From positions 620,001 through 684,000 of the forward strand of contig NZ_CP070969.1 of the NCBI RefSeq assembly GCF_017086365.1: DNA of 64,000 bases, in the 5' to 3' direction. A program made the translations under genes and the position numbers. The notes under the pieces are model-generated. The model ran no database searches. It saw nothing but the letters and a program-made list of their open reading frames with translations, and was not told the DNA's origin. This document shows, in pieces, positions 17,618 to 27,490 of the stretch; position 1 is the first letter of the stretch, and each line of letters starts with the position of its first letter. Origin of the DNA: Paenibacillus tianjinensis (GTDB taxonomy: Bacteria > Bacillota > Bacilli > Paenibacillales > Paenibacillaceae).

Positions 17618-17968
17618 GAATGAGTCATTCTGTTCAACAAAGGCAGACCTATTAGCATGAGTTGTCTTATTGGTATGTGTGGCACTCGTAGATATTAGAA
17701 ATTGATATGGCAAATCGATAAAAGGCTCAAAACTGTCGGGGTCATCAGGAATAAAGAGGTGTGCATGTCGTTATGAGAACGAGTTCTCTTATTATCCCGA
17801 CCTTATCGAGGCTGCAGGGAGTTTAACTCCAGATTGAGGGAAAGAAAGAATTGCTTAAGGAGATAAACCAATCCCGCGGGGAATGGAAAATCGTGAGCAG
17901 TTACTAAAACTATAAGTGGACATCGAACCGTCTATTTTCACTTTCTTGTGGAAATAGACGGTTTTTTG
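17618..17968 (+). terminator. Gene-free stretch ending in a strong terminator
   Basis: The terminator is at 17926-17968: AACCGTCTATTT pairs with AAATAGACGGTT and TTTT follows. The 300 bases before it contain no coding frame I recognise. They include a small palindrome (GAGAACGAGTTCTC, near 17778-17791) and could be an untranslated RNA or debris. Confidence 0.55.
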
Positions 17969-18012
17969 TCATATTGGTAGTTTGATCCTACTCAGGCGAT
18001 TAGCATTGCTTT

Positions 18013-18021
18013 TGGTATAAT
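18013..18021 (+). promoter_or_regulatory. Extended -10 promoter of the Wadjet operon
   Basis: TGG-TATAAT is an extended -10 element 38 bases before jetD; no good -35 is present. GAGGAGAAGTT precedes the jetD ATG. Confidence 0.5.
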
Positions 18022-18058
18022 AGATTTAATAGGCTGGTTTAAAGATTGAGGAGAAGTT

Positions 18059-19111
18059 ATGGATATTAAGAAACAAGTAGAGGATTCTCTGATCAAACAT
18101 AAAAAACAGACCATAACGCTCTGGGAGCTGGAGTCAATTTGTTCCGGTTCCTATTGCAGTTATGCAGAACTTTCGCAAGCCATTCTGGAGCTGGAGGAGA
18201 GCGGTGTGCTGCAGATGGTGAAGGCTCAGGGCCGCAATGGAAAGGAGCCGTCGCTTGTCTATCAATACCGCATAAATAAGAGCATGCTGAATAGGAGCCT
18301 GCAGAAGGAGCTTCAACTGGCGGAGCTGCGTCTCGACCCAAATATCAAGTTAAACGCTTATTACAGCTTGCCTATTGAGGTGTGGCTGGAGGATCAGCTA
18401 TTTATTGAACAGATCGATGCCTATTTGCGTGAGTTCCCGATGCCCCATGAGCCGGTTCCGGCCCCTGAGAGAAGCTTCGAACTCGTGGGAGACGAGAAGT
18501 GGATTACGGAAGGCGGGGGTGAGGAGCTGCTGAACCGGATCAGGCTGTGGGAACAGATGAAGGTTCTATCCGTAGCGGACCCGCTTATGTTTGCCATCAA
18601 CCCGCGAGGGGTGCATGCGAACTCCCATGTTCATCACCACTTGATTGTGGAGAATAAGACAACTTTCCAGGCTCTGCTGCAAGAATTACCGGTGGTACCC
18701 TTCACTTCACTCATCTATGGCAGCGGCAAAAAGGTGATCCGAAGCATTGAGCTGCTTTCTTATCAGCTTCCTTTAAATCCGAACAATCACCGATTTCATT
18801 ATTTTGGTGATATCGACCATGAAGGCATTAATATCTGGTACGCACTTGACCGTAAGGTAAATGGTTTATATGGCGAGCCGGTCCGGCTGGCCATTCCCTT
18901 CTATGAAGCATGTGTTCAAAAGCCATATGCGCAGGGGAAGGAAACACAACGCAAGGATGAGAAGGCGATGGAAGCTTTTTTATCTCATTTTGATGCGCTG
19001 ATCCAACTGACTATTCAAACAACTCTATCCAACGGCGGTTATTACCCTCAGGAAATCATTAAATCGACAGAGCTTCGCCAGATCTGGAGGTCGGCAGTAT
19101 GGACGGATTAA
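18059..19111 (+). CDS. jetD: Wadjet defence protein JetD (Toprim/DUF2220)
   Basis: A 350-residue protein. The N-terminal third is winged-helix-like (TLWELESICSGSYCSYAELSQ). The C-terminal half is the DUF2220/topoVI-A-like Toprim domain: a glycine turn in LIYGSGKKVIRS, then the acidic Toprim motif HYFGDIDHEGINIW near residue 255. In Wadjet, JetD is the nuclease subunit that cuts plasmid DNA extruded by the JetABC motor. It is first in a four-gene operon, and its last 13 bases overlap jetA. In type I systems jetD is last, so the order D-A-B-C points to a different subtype. Confidence 0.88.
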   Translation: MDIKKQVEDSLIKHKKQTITLWELESICSGSYCSYAELSQAILELEESGVLQMVKAQGRNGKEPSLVYQYRINKSMLNRSLQKELQLAELRLDPNIKLNAYYSLPIEVWLEDQLFIEQIDAYLREFPMPHEPVPAPERSFELVGDEKWITEGGGEELLNRIRLWEQMKVLSVADPLMFAINPRGVHANSHVHHHLIVENKTTFQALLQELPVVPFTSLIYGSGKKVIRSIELLSYQLPLNPNNHRFHYFGDIDHEGINIWYALDRKVNGLYGEPVRLAIPFYEACVQKPYAQGKETQRKDEKAMEAFLSHFDALIQLTIQTTLSNGGYYPQEIIKSTELRQIWRSAVWTD

Positions 19112-20628
19112 ATGTGGTGCAGCTCACGTCCGGGTTTCGGGACCGGATGACGAAGCTTGCGTTGTTCGATCCGCTATTTGAGCTGAGATCCAAGCGCAAG
19201 TCCGACCGCAATCAGAAGCCCATTGACATGATGGAGCTGGGGCTGCTAACACTTCTATACTTCTTCGAGCAGAAGCTACTGCGAAACAGCAAGGCCGGTG
19301 TTAGGGATTTGGCAGAATTTCTCTATGAGCAAACCCGGGATGTCTACGATCTGCCTCATGAAGAAGTTGTAGAGCTTGCACGCCAGATTATTCAGACATT
19401 TCGCCCGGCCTCAGGGAAAAAGCGGGACTTCACTTTTTTTAATTGGGAGTACCATGAAACAGAGCAAGTATACACTTCGATCATTAAGGCGCATGCCTTT
19501 GACCTGAAGACCAACACCCAATACTACACGCTCGATGAGGATGGATTGGAGCTTGTTTTTGCTACGAAAGAGTTTTATATGGAATTTCAGCTATCTATCC
19601 ACCAACTGGTGCTCCGCAAGCAATTGGAAAAGGGAGAATTTGATGGGGCCCTCAGACAAATCAATGAAATGCGTGTAGACGTAGAGTCTCTTCAAGACCG
19701 GATGCAGAAGCTCGAGCATGAAATCAAGCGCAACACTGTATCGGAGGAGACGTTTGCACGGTACAAATCGCTGTTAGAGGATATTTATCTTCGCTTGTAT
19801 CGGGAAAATGAGGAATTTGAGGAGCTGCGGCAATTTGTAAGAGATGTGAAGGACCGAATTCATGCGGAAACGTCGAGGAATAAGGAGCAGAGGCCGTATG
19901 AGTTGATTCTTCGAATCGCCAATGAGCTGGAAATCGTTCACGGGGAGCATACGGTTCTATTCCGTCAGAGCATGGAGCTTAAGGCTCAAGCCTTAACCGC
20001 TGCGAAGGAATCTCTCTATTATACCGGGCTGAACTCCTTTAATTTCGAACAGGACGTTGCTTCGTTGATCTTCGGTTCGCCGCTACCGCTTGAGAGCATG
20101 AAGGGAATTGTGGCGCCATTTCTTCTGGTGGAGCAGCCAAAGCAATGGTCGCTTCTGACGGTATGGGCGGAGCAGAATATCCAGGAAGAGTCGAGTGGAG
20201 CAACCGGTGACAACCGGTTCATGGACTATGACGGTGAGCAAGCGTCTGACGCTTATACAGAGGGTAGAAAAGAGGACTTCCTTCAATATATGGAATGGCT
20301 ACTTCGACTATTGGAAGGGGAAGGACACACAAAGCTGTCCGATATGGCGGAGGTTATCCGGGAAGTGGGGCAGGGGCAGCTGCTGGTCCGGCGTTCTTTT
20401 TATGACTTCTGGCTCATCCTTCATCAACGCAGCCCCGTTAGAACAGAGCGGACGGAGATCGAAGACAGCGACCTGGCCCGCAATCAATGGCTGGAAAATG
20501 TATTAGGGCTGTTGGGTAACCGGACTTTGATTGTGGAGGAAGCCAAGGAGCTCGTCAAGGTGAACGAGCGATTCACGATACAGAATATGGTGGCTTCATG
20601 GAAGGAGGATGAAGATGGCACTAGATAA
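19099..20628 (+). CDS. jetA: Wadjet defence protein JetA (kleisin-like, DUF5716-type)
   Basis: A 509-residue, mostly helical protein corresponding to the kleisin/MukF-like subunit that bridges the SMC heads. The N-terminal winged-helix region includes LALFDPLFELRSKRKSDRNQ. A long coiled coil runs from about 175 to 270 (MRVDVESLQDRMQKLEHEIK), and a helical C-terminal domain follows. It matches the Firmicute JetA group described by DUF5716 rather than the DUF3375 JetA of type I systems. This assignment is from memory of the families. It overlaps jetD at its start and jetB at its end, so the proteins are translationally coupled. Confidence 0.82.
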   Translation: MDGLNVVQLTSGFRDRMTKLALFDPLFELRSKRKSDRNQKPIDMMELGLLTLLYFFEQKLLRNSKAGVRDLAEFLYEQTRDVYDLPHEEVVELARQIIQTFRPASGKKRDFTFFNWEYHETEQVYTSIIKAHAFDLKTNTQYYTLDEDGLELVFATKEFYMEFQLSIHQLVLRKQLEKGEFDGALRQINEMRVDVESLQDRMQKLEHEIKRNTVSEETFARYKSLLEDIYLRLYRENEEFEELRQFVRDVKDRIHAETSRNKEQRPYELILRIANELEIVHGEHTVLFRQSMELKAQALTAAKESLYYTGLNSFNFEQDVASLIFGSPLPLESMKGIVAPFLLVEQPKQWSLLTVWAEQNIQEESSGATGDNRFMDYDGEQASDAYTEGRKEDFLQYMEWLLRLLEGEGHTKLSDMAEVIREVGQGQLLVRRSFYDFWLILHQRSPVRTERTEIEDSDLARNQWLENVLGLLGNRTLIVEEAKELVKVNERFTIQNMVASWKEDEDGTR

Positions 20629-21370
20629 TGCAACGGTGATGAAAGCTTTTCGAATATACACGAACTTGGCTAGGGATGGGCATGCAGACAAGGAGCTGCT
20701 GCAGCAATATGTAGCGGATGACGAAATACGGGGACTTGTGGATCAGTTTGCGCGTGAGGTGGACTGTGTGACGATTGTTGCGGGAGAGAAGCTCTATATG
20801 ATGCCGGAGACGAGGCTGTCCCCCTTCCATGTAAGCAATGATTTCATTAAGCGCCATTACATGCGGGCGAATGCGGTGAACGTGGACATCTACTTGATGT
20901 ATGTTTCGATTATTGTGCTTATTGGGGCTTTCTATGACAGCTATCACTCGGTGGAGCCCACCCGCAGCTTCATCAGATTGGAGGAGTGGACGGAGCTGGT
21001 GAACGAAAGGCTGTCCATCCTGAAGCAGTTCCCGGAAGAGGAGCTTAAGGTGTTGGAAAAAGAGTTCTCCTATCATTGGACGGCACTCGTCGAAAAGTGG
21101 GAGGCCATGGATGATGTGAAGGAAACCGCCCAGCGTCAGAGCGGCAATACGATCAGCCGGATCAGCTTCATCGATATGGTCCGGCGATTCCTACTGGCCC
21201 AAGAGCTGATTGAGGACATCGGGAATCAGGAGATCAATTTGACGGAAAAAGCGAAGATCGTGGTGCAGCGTTATTTCATGGAACTGGAGTATAACCGCGG
21301 CGTATTGGAATTTCTCTATCAATTCGAGCATGTGAGGAAGGAGGGGGCGAAGGATGCCGGCCATCTCTAA
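20615..21370 (+). CDS. jetB: Wadjet defence protein JetB (MukE-like, DUF6063-type)
   Basis: A 251-residue protein in the position of the KITE/MukE-like subunit. The start at 20615 (MALDNATVMKAF) is chosen because AAGGAGG ends 6 bases before it; an in-frame ATG at 20609 directly abuts that site. It is rich in helices with winged-helix features (VMKAFRIYTNLARDG, RLSPFHVSNDFIKRHY). It has no catalytic motif. It overlaps the end of jetA by 14 bases and its end overlaps jetC by 17 bases. The family name DUF6063 is recalled, not searched. Confidence 0.8.
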   Translation: MALDNATVMKAFRIYTNLARDGHADKELLQQYVADDEIRGLVDQFAREVDCVTIVAGEKLYMMPETRLSPFHVSNDFIKRHYMRANAVNVDIYLMYVSIIVLIGAFYDSYHSVEPTRSFIRLEEWTELVNERLSILKQFPEEELKVLEKEFSYHWTALVEKWEAMDDVKETAQRQSGNTISRISFIDMVRRFLLAQELIEDIGNQEINLTEKAKIVVQRYFMELEYNRGVLEFLYQFEHVRKEGAKDAGHL

Positions 21371-24300
21371 AATCCGTTTTACCAACGTTGTATATGAAGA
21401 TGGGAACAAAAGATATAATGACGAGACGTTTCATTTTGACGGGCATAATGGAGCCATTCTGCTTGAGAACGGCGGGGGCAAGACGGTCTTCATCCAGACG
21501 GCGCTGCAAGCCGTGCTGCCCCATACCGAACTGGCCGGAAGAAAGGTCAAGGAGACTCTTAACCTTACGAATGGTCCTGCCCATATTGCCATTGAATGGA
21601 TTCTCCATGAGCGCCCGCGCAGATACGCCGTGACCTGTGTAACGTTATTCTTGAATTCGAATTCAGCGGGACTGGATTCCATTCGTTATGTTTACGATTA
21701 CCCGGCTCATGATGCGGATGGGATTGATGACATCCCTTTTGTCAGACAGACCGGGGGGCAGAAACGTCCGGCCGATAAGGGCGAGATGCAGGATTATTAC
21801 CAGTCCATGTGCAGCAAGAGGGTTACCGCGCATACTTTTTCGACCATTAAGAGTTACCATCAGTACCTGGAGGAGCAGCTTCATATTATTTCCGGTGAGT
21901 GGGAATGGATGGCCAAGATTAATCAATCCGAAGGCGGGATTGAACATTTTTTTGATGAATGCAAGACCACGACACTGCTCTTCGACCGGCTGCTGATCCC
22001 GGTAGTGGAGGCATCCATGTCCGGTTATTCGGAAGGGGAGTTTGCCGCTGCGTTCCAGACTCATCGAGACGGCTTCAAGCGGTATAAGGAGCTGAAGCTG
22101 AAGGTGGAGGAGAATGAGCGCATTCTGGCGGAGCTGGACCGGTACGTAGAAGCCTATGGAAAGCTTCGCGACCGACAATCTGCCTATTCGCTCATTCAAT
22201 CCGAGGCGAAGACCTATTGGCAGACCGCCCAACAGCAGGAGGAAGCTCAACACGCGGAGCTCTTGAAGCTGGAGGAGCAGACGAACAAGTGGAAAGAACG
22301 CAAGGTACAGCTTACTGAAATCAAGGATTCTCTTCATATCGCGAAGCAAAAGCAAGCCTTGGACGCTGCGTTGCAACAGCGGGGATTGGTGGAGGACGAT
22401 AAGCATCAGGCGGCAGAAGAGCTGGATGCGTCGGAGCTGGAATATTATTCACTGCAATTCGCCGACTACCGGAGTCAGAAGCTGCTGGCCGCGGAGCAGG
22501 AGCGGGTGGCTTCGGTCAAGCTGGACCAGCTTGAGTCTACGATGGATGAACGCCAACTGGACGAGGCCTGGGCACGCAACAGCGGACAAATCGCTTATTT
22601 GCTGCATGCGGCGATGGAGAAGCTGACGGCAGACAAGCAGCGTTTGGAGCAGGAGTGCCTGCAGATCCAAAGTAAGCTCCATAAGGATGAACAGCAGATG
22701 AAGCTGCAGGAGTCGGAGCTTAGAGGACTGGAAGACGGGCTGTTGAAGCTGGAAGCCAAGGAAGCTCACAAAACGGAGGAGCGGGACTCCATTCGAAAGA
22801 TGATCCTGGCTAACGCAGATCTGGAGAATGTCGAGGACAAGCTTGCCTTTTGGATGAAACGTCAGAATGAGCTGGATGAGAGTAATGTATCGCTGATACA
22901 GGCGAACAAGGAGCTGGCCGCCCGGAAGGTCCAGGAGAAGGATGAGTTATCCCGGGTGCAGAAGGAAATCCGGGAGCACGGCAGCCTTCTGAGTCGGTTG
23001 GAGGAACGCAAGAATCAGCAGACTGAGGCCCATCGGAGCCTATTGCTCGGTTTAAAGGCGATCCGTCCAGCCTGGGAAAAGCTGCAATCGGTCTACGACC
23101 GCCAGACCTCCATCGAGCGTCAGCTGGCGGAAGACCTGGACCGGTTGAACAGCGACAAGGAGCGGCTGCTGCAGAAGGAGCGTCTGGCATTCCGTCTGGT
23201 AGACGACTACGGGGATCAGGAGCGTTTTGTTGCGGACCCGTTCCTTGAGAAGCTGGTTCAGAAGTGGGTTAATTTATTTACGGTGCTCCAAACAGGTACG
23301 GAATATTTGGAGGATACGGGCTTCTCTTTAGAAGGGCTGCAGGGCCAGGCGCAATCGCTTTGGCCGGTGACGCTGATTGCGGTAGAGCATGAGAAGGCTG
23401 CACTCTGTCAGAAGCTGCAGGCTTACGCGGAGCAGCTTCAATACCCGGTTCGTGTCATCTCGACCAGCGAGGCGGCCACCCTTGCGCTGGACCGGACGAC
23501 ATCCGGCTCCCAATGGGGAACATGGGTGGAGCCGGAGCATTGGGGCAGCAATGTCAAACGGGAAGCGTTCGCAGCGTGGAAGCAAACGGCTATTCAGGCT
23601 GCCGACGGCACCCGGTTGGAACGAATGGAGCAAGAGCGCCAAATCAAACGCTGGGAGGATATCATCGGGAAGGTAACAAGCTACCTTGCCGAATACCCTT
23701 TAGAGCAGGTTCAAGAGGCGGAGGGGCAGTTAGCTGAGTTCAAGCTGAAGCTCCGGCAATTGGAGCAGGAAAGCTCCAGGATTAGCACCTCTATTGAACA
23801 ACTGGAAGTCATGCAGGAGTCGAATACACGAAGGATCAGCGACCAGAAGGATGAACTGAACCAGCTCGCAGTCTGGATTGAACAAGGGCGGAAATATACG
23901 GCGCTTGGCAGAGAAGTAGAGGAGCTTCGCAAGGATGTGGAGCATCTCAAGGAGCAAAGAGAAGGACTACAGAACAGAATCAACCGACATATGCGTGTGA
24001 TGGAAGCGGGACGGCAGCGGGAAAAGCATCTTTTGAGTGAGCTTCGCCTTGTGGAGGATGAAGGAAGAGGGATAAGCACTCAAGAGTTGTTCGTGGAGGT
24101 TACCCGCTATCCCATGCTGGAGGCGGAAGCCTCTCTGGAGCGTTTGAAGGTGGAACGGGAGAGCCTGTATTTCCAGCGTCAGCGCATATCGCAGAGCAGG
24201 CGCGAGCTGGAGCTGGAACGCAGATCAGCTTCGGAGAAGCAGGCTATAGCGGAGCGGGAAATGAATCGGCTGCATTTGGAGCATTCCCATCTGTCGGAGG

Positions 24301-25790
24301 AACGGGAGTTCCCGCTGCATGGCAAGCAGCTCATGGAGGAGCTGTTCGGGCGCATACAAGACCGCAAGATGAGGGTGCAACGTCTGTCGGAGGAATACAG
24401 CAGGGTGGACACCGAATGTGTCCAGCTGCAGTCGGTGACCGATCTGCTCCTCAAACAGTACAATGAGAATCATTCGGCGAAAGCACCCATCATGTTTATG
24501 GAGCCGTTATCGAAGATTGCGGAGAGGATCTCGATGGAAGACGCCGCTCTGCTAACAGAGAAACAAGGTCTCGAACAGTTGGAGACCCGGATGAAGTCCC
24601 ACTTGTATGATATCAGGGACGTCATTCAAGAGCTAACGCCTTATAAGCTAATGCACGGCTTTGAGAACCCTGCCATCACACCCGCAGTATTGACGGATGA
24701 GGCGGTATCCGAATTCGGCTACAACCGCAAGCGGGTTGTGAAGGATACTTTGCAAAGGCTGGATGCCAGCAACAAGGCCGTGGAGCTGGAAAGGGAGATA
24801 TTGAACAAAGGCCGGGACCGGTTCAAAGCATTTTGCCGCAAGATGATTAAGGATGTCAAGCTTCGGGAAATGGCGGAGCAAGGCGTGGAGCAGGCACGAT
24901 CCTATGACGGAATCGTATCCTTCCAGTTGGCCATGAAGACCCGGATTCATCGAGCCAATCATATTGCCGAGGAAACCATGCGTACGCATAATCAAGAGCT
25001 GGAGCAGTACATTGTCCACCTCCATTCCCATCTCAGGCAGGTGACGTTGGAATTAAGAGATATTCCAAACAAAACGAGGGTCAAGGTGGAGAACGAGTGG
25101 AAGTCCATCTACTCCTTCAGCATTCCGGAATGGGAGGAGCAGGAAGGGAAGGGCGCTATTCGTCAGCATCTGGATTGGATACTGGATCAGCTGGAGAATG
25201 ATAAGTATCGCAATGGCGAAGGTCTGGAGCAGGAAGCTGCCGTGAAGAGAGACCTGGAAAAATGGCTGGAAACCAAGCAATTGCTTCAGGTCGTTCTTCA
25301 GGATAAAGCCATGAAGGTCACCTGCCGGAAGGTGACGAATGAGAACACCTTAACCCGTGCCTCCTACTCTTGGGAGCAGTCCAACAACTGGTCCGGCGGG
25401 GAAAAATGGAGCAAGAATATGACCCTGTTCCTTGGACTGCTAAATTATACGGCGGAGAAGCGCAGGCATATTCAGGCGGGAATGAAGCGGCATCGGACGG
25501 TGATTCTGGATAATCCGTTCGGCAAGGCCTCCAGCGACCATGTGCTTAGCCCTGTATTTTTTATTGCGGAGCAGCTTGGCTTCCAGATTATTGCCCTTAC
25601 TGCACATGCGGCAGGCAAATTCCTGCAGGATTACTTCCCGATTGTGTTCAGCTGCAGGCTTCGTCAAACGGCAGGCTCCGGCAAACAGGTCATGACCAAG
25701 GAAAAGGCCATCAACCAGGCCTATTTCCGGGACCACGCTCCAGCAGCAATCGAGCGCCTGGGATCGGTCGCCCAGGTGGAGTTATTTTAA
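21354..25790 (+). CDS. jetC: Wadjet defence protein JetC (SMC/MukB-like ATPase)
   Basis: A 1478-residue SMC-type ATPase. The Walker A loop is LENGGGKT near residue 40. Two long coiled-coil arms (about 250-640 and 770-1000) flank a hinge-like globular region. The C-terminal half head has the ABC signature WSGGEKWSKNMTL near 1346 and the Walker B region RTVILDNPFGKASSDH near 1382. JetC is the DNA-loop-extruding motor of Wadjet, which recognises circular plasmids by size and hands them to JetD. The whole operon is intact with AAGGAGG before jetC. A perfect 11-bp hairpin lies 36 bases after the stop. Confidence 0.9.
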   Translation: MPAISKIRFTNVVYEDGNKRYNDETFHFDGHNGAILLENGGGKTVFIQTALQAVLPHTELAGRKVKETLNLTNGPAHIAIEWILHERPRRYAVTCVTLFLNSNSAGLDSIRYVYDYPAHDADGIDDIPFVRQTGGQKRPADKGEMQDYYQSMCSKRVTAHTFSTIKSYHQYLEEQLHIISGEWEWMAKINQSEGGIEHFFDECKTTTLLFDRLLIPVVEASMSGYSEGEFAAAFQTHRDGFKRYKELKLKVEENERILAELDRYVEAYGKLRDRQSAYSLIQSEAKTYWQTAQQQEEAQHAELLKLEEQTNKWKERKVQLTEIKDSLHIAKQKQALDAALQQRGLVEDDKHQAAEELDASELEYYSLQFADYRSQKLLAAEQERVASVKLDQLESTMDERQLDEAWARNSGQIAYLLHAAMEKLTADKQRLEQECLQIQSKLHKDEQQMKLQESELRGLEDGLLKLEAKEAHKTEERDSIRKMILANADLENVEDKLAFWMKRQNELDESNVSLIQANKELAARKVQEKDELSRVQKEIREHGSLLSRLEERKNQQTEAHRSLLLGLKAIRPAWEKLQSVYDRQTSIERQLAEDLDRLNSDKERLLQKERLAFRLVDDYGDQERFVADPFLEKLVQKWVNLFTVLQTGTEYLEDTGFSLEGLQGQAQSLWPVTLIAVEHEKAALCQKLQAYAEQLQYPVRVISTSEAATLALDRTTSGSQWGTWVEPEHWGSNVKREAFAAWKQTAIQAADGTRLERMEQERQIKRWEDIIGKVTSYLAEYPLEQVQEAEGQLAEFKLKLRQLEQESSRISTSIEQLEVMQESNTRRISDQKDELNQLAVWIEQGRKYTALGREVEELRKDVEHLKEQREGLQNRINRHMRVMEAGRQREKHLLSELRLVEDEGRGISTQELFVEVTRYPMLEAEASLERLKVERESLYFQRQRISQSRRELELERRSASEKQAIAEREMNRLHLEHSHLSEEREFPLHGKQLMEELFGRIQDRKMRVQRLSEEYSRVDTECVQLQSVTDLLLKQYNENHSAKAPIMFMEPLSKIAERISMEDAALLTEKQGLEQLETRMKSHLYDIRDVIQELTPYKLMHGFENPAITPAVLTDEAVSEFGYNRKRVVKDTLQRLDASNKAVELEREILNKGRDRFKAFCRKMIKDVKLREMAEQGVEQARSYDGIVSFQLAMKTRIHRANHIAEETMRTHNQELEQYIVHLHSHLRQVTLELRDIPNKTRVKVENEWKSIYSFSIPEWEEQEGKGAIRQHLDWILDQLENDKYRNGEGLEQEAAVKRDLEKWLETKQLLQVVLQDKAMKVTCRKVTNENTLTRASYSWEQSNNWSGGEKWSKNMTLFLGLLNYTAEKRRHIQAGMKRHRTVILDNPFGKASSDHVLSPVFFIAEQLGFQIIALTAHAAGKFLQDYFPIVFSCRLRQTAGSGKQVMTKEKAINQAYFRDHAPAAIERLGSVAQVELF

Positions 25791-26140
25791 TATAATTGTT
25801 CTTAGATTGGCGTTAAAACGGTGATAGGTTGGGGATAAACTGTATCCCCAACCACCCTGAATAACCCGAATAGAACGAAATGCGAACAACAAAAAACCAG
25901 TAAAATCAAGGGTTCTGCCGACTATAACAGATTCAATCGGAGCCGTGGCGCAATCGTTGGTTAGGAAAAACTAATAGTTGATGTGTATTGGCGAATATAG
26001 TAAAGAGGGGCGTTAAACCCCTCTTTTTGTTGTTGGTTATTCTACTATGTTGATTTTGAAAAAAAATGACCGCCATTTAGATTTAGGCGGTCACGTGATT
26101 ATTACCCTAACATCCCTTTTAGTTTAATATAATTTAACGG
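25791..26140. terminator. Region between jetC and the transglutaminase-like gene, three hairpins
   Basis: 25827-25853 is a perfect 11-bp stem (GGTTGGGGATA / TATCCCCAACC) without a T run. 26003-26030 is a plus-strand terminator (AAGAGGGG / CCCCTCTT, then TTTT). 26057-26093 is the minus-strand terminator of the next gene (stem TGACCGCC / GGCGGTCA with TTTTTTTT after it on that strand). The bases between show no gene. Confidence 0.65.
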
Positions 26141-26749
26141 CTACAAGTCTGAGGGTAAACCATAAAGATACATCTTAATGCAATCTGAACTTTGAAGTAA
26201 TGCGGTGGTTGTTTTTGTGTTTGGTGTTCTGTAAATTACAGGATAATCTATTTCTTCGTATACTTCGCGTATAGGAAAAGCCAATTTTTCTTCTTTTAGT
26301 GAGAACTGAGCATCCACACCTTTTTTATTTCCACGTGCATCTAAGCGAATCCATTTTCCAATTGACCTAAGATAAACGCCATTTAACGCATGGATAACGT
26401 AACCTGTATCAGGAGTATCTCCTAAAGTTAGACGTTGGTAACAGAAACCAGCTGGTATTCCTTGGCACCTCAATAAAGCACACAAAAGATTTGATTTTGC
26501 ATAACAAATTCCTTCTTGGTAGAAAAGGGCTTCAGATGCTCTACACGTAATGCGTGAACTTTGGATATCCCAAGAATGAGATATGTTATCACGAACAAAT
26601 TCAAAAGCGGACTTAACAAATTCAATTTCATTTAACGATTGGCTATATAATTCCGAAGATATATCTTTTATCGAAAAATGACCATAATCAACTTCTTCAG
26701 TTTCTTCTAAATAATCATCCAGGTTACTGGATTCACATGTAAGTTCCAT
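26141..26749 (-). CDS. Transglutaminase-like cysteine protein
   Basis: A 202-residue protein with the transglutaminase/papain-like core. The catalytic Cys is in EGICYAKSNLLCALLR, the His in GYVIHALNGVYL and the Asp in WIRLDARGN, in canonical order. The start at 26749 is chosen because GAGAGGG lies 6 bases upstream; an in-frame TTG further up overlaps that site. There is no signal peptide, so it should be cytoplasmic. Bacterial members are mostly predicted proteases or uncharacterised. It is a single gene with its own terminator, in an AT-rich stretch next to the Wadjet operon. A link to defence is only positional. Confidence 0.8.
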   Translation of the reverse strand: MELTCESSNLDDYLEETEEVDYGHFSIKDISSELYSQSLNEIEFVKSAFEFVRDNISHSWDIQSSRITCRASEALFYQEGICYAKSNLLCALLRCQGIPAGFCYQRLTLGDTPDTGYVIHALNGVYLRSIGKWIRLDARGNKKGVDAQFSLKEEKLAFPIREVYEEIDYPVIYRTPNTKTTTALLQSSDCIKMYLYGLPSDL

Positions 26750-26947
26750 TCTTTTCCCTCTCAAACGTTTATTTGAAATTGCAATTTCATTACATGACTT
26801 GAATTTTGAATAATAATTTTATTTACTAATAACTTGCCAATTCCTCGGAGTGCTAGATTAGCGTTTACAACCAATGAACGTATTTCCGCTAAATAAAATC
26901 CAATATATGTAAAATGGTCATTCCTACTATTTTAGTATTTTCAACTG

Positions 26948-27058
26948 TCACAAAGAAGCATTGTAAGTGTTCGTAAATAGATGCACGAGTACATGTAATA
27001 GTTGTCCCTGAACTGCGGACTGTTCTATTAATTTATATATCGCCTCTGAATCACTCAT
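26948..27058 (-). CDS. Possible 36-residue ORF or gene fragment
   Basis: AAGGCAGTA precedes an ATG that opens 36 codons beginning MSDSEAIYKLIEQSAV and continuing QGQLLHVLVHLF. It reads like the N-terminus of a helical protein and ends at TGA with no continuation in other frames that I recognise. It may be a truncated gene. Evidence is limited to ribosome-binding spacing and natural-looking composition. Confidence 0.35.
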   Translation of the reverse strand: MSDSEAIYKLIEQSAVQGQLLHVLVHLFTNTYNASL

Positions 27059-27318
27059 TACTGCCTTCCTATCAGCATGTAGAACCTCCCCTGCTAAAAA
27101 TGGAAACTATTTGAAATAAGGTTAATAATTATGCGATAAAATTGATTTTTATTCAATGCAAATTTTTGGTTCGAAGTATGGTCATTAGTGTCATAAATCT
27201 TAGGATTTCTTGCCTCCTACAAGGCGCTTATTTTACATCTGTCGAGTATTCAAAAAAATTCAGGCGTGTCAAACAGCCATAAACTCTGTTGTAGCCTGCA
27301 TTTGTTGATGACTTGGCA
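27059..27318. other. AT-rich stretch without a recognisable gene
   Basis: No convincing frame, hairpin terminator or promoter was seen between the small ORF and the recombinase fragment. Confidence 0.4.
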
Positions 27319-27483
27319 ATGGGAGGGGGTACACAATGTAATAATAGAATAGGAGAAAGTGTTGTTCGTCTGAAGAAAGAACTCAAGCGGTTTATGAAGT
27401 TGGAAGAACTGACTCCTGAGATGGTGCATAGGTTTATTGATAAGATTGAAGTACAGGCGGACGGCTCCGGTAGACATTCATGA
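27319..27483 (+). pseudogene. Serine-recombinase C-terminal fragment (DUF4368-like)
   Basis: A 54-codon tail whose clear part reads VVRLKKELKRFMKLEELTPE, then MVHRFIDKIEVQADGSG. This is the short C-terminal motif of large serine recombinases/resolvases of mobile elements. The catalytic domain, DNA-binding domain and zinc ribbon are absent. It is probably the scar of an integrated element. Confidence 0.7.
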
Positions 27484-27490
27484 TAAGTTT

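Noticed and set aside
25827..25853. Perfect 11-bp stem after jetC considered as a terminator
   Set aside because: No T run follows on either strand, so it is listed only as a hairpin; the next hairpin at 26003 is the likely terminator.
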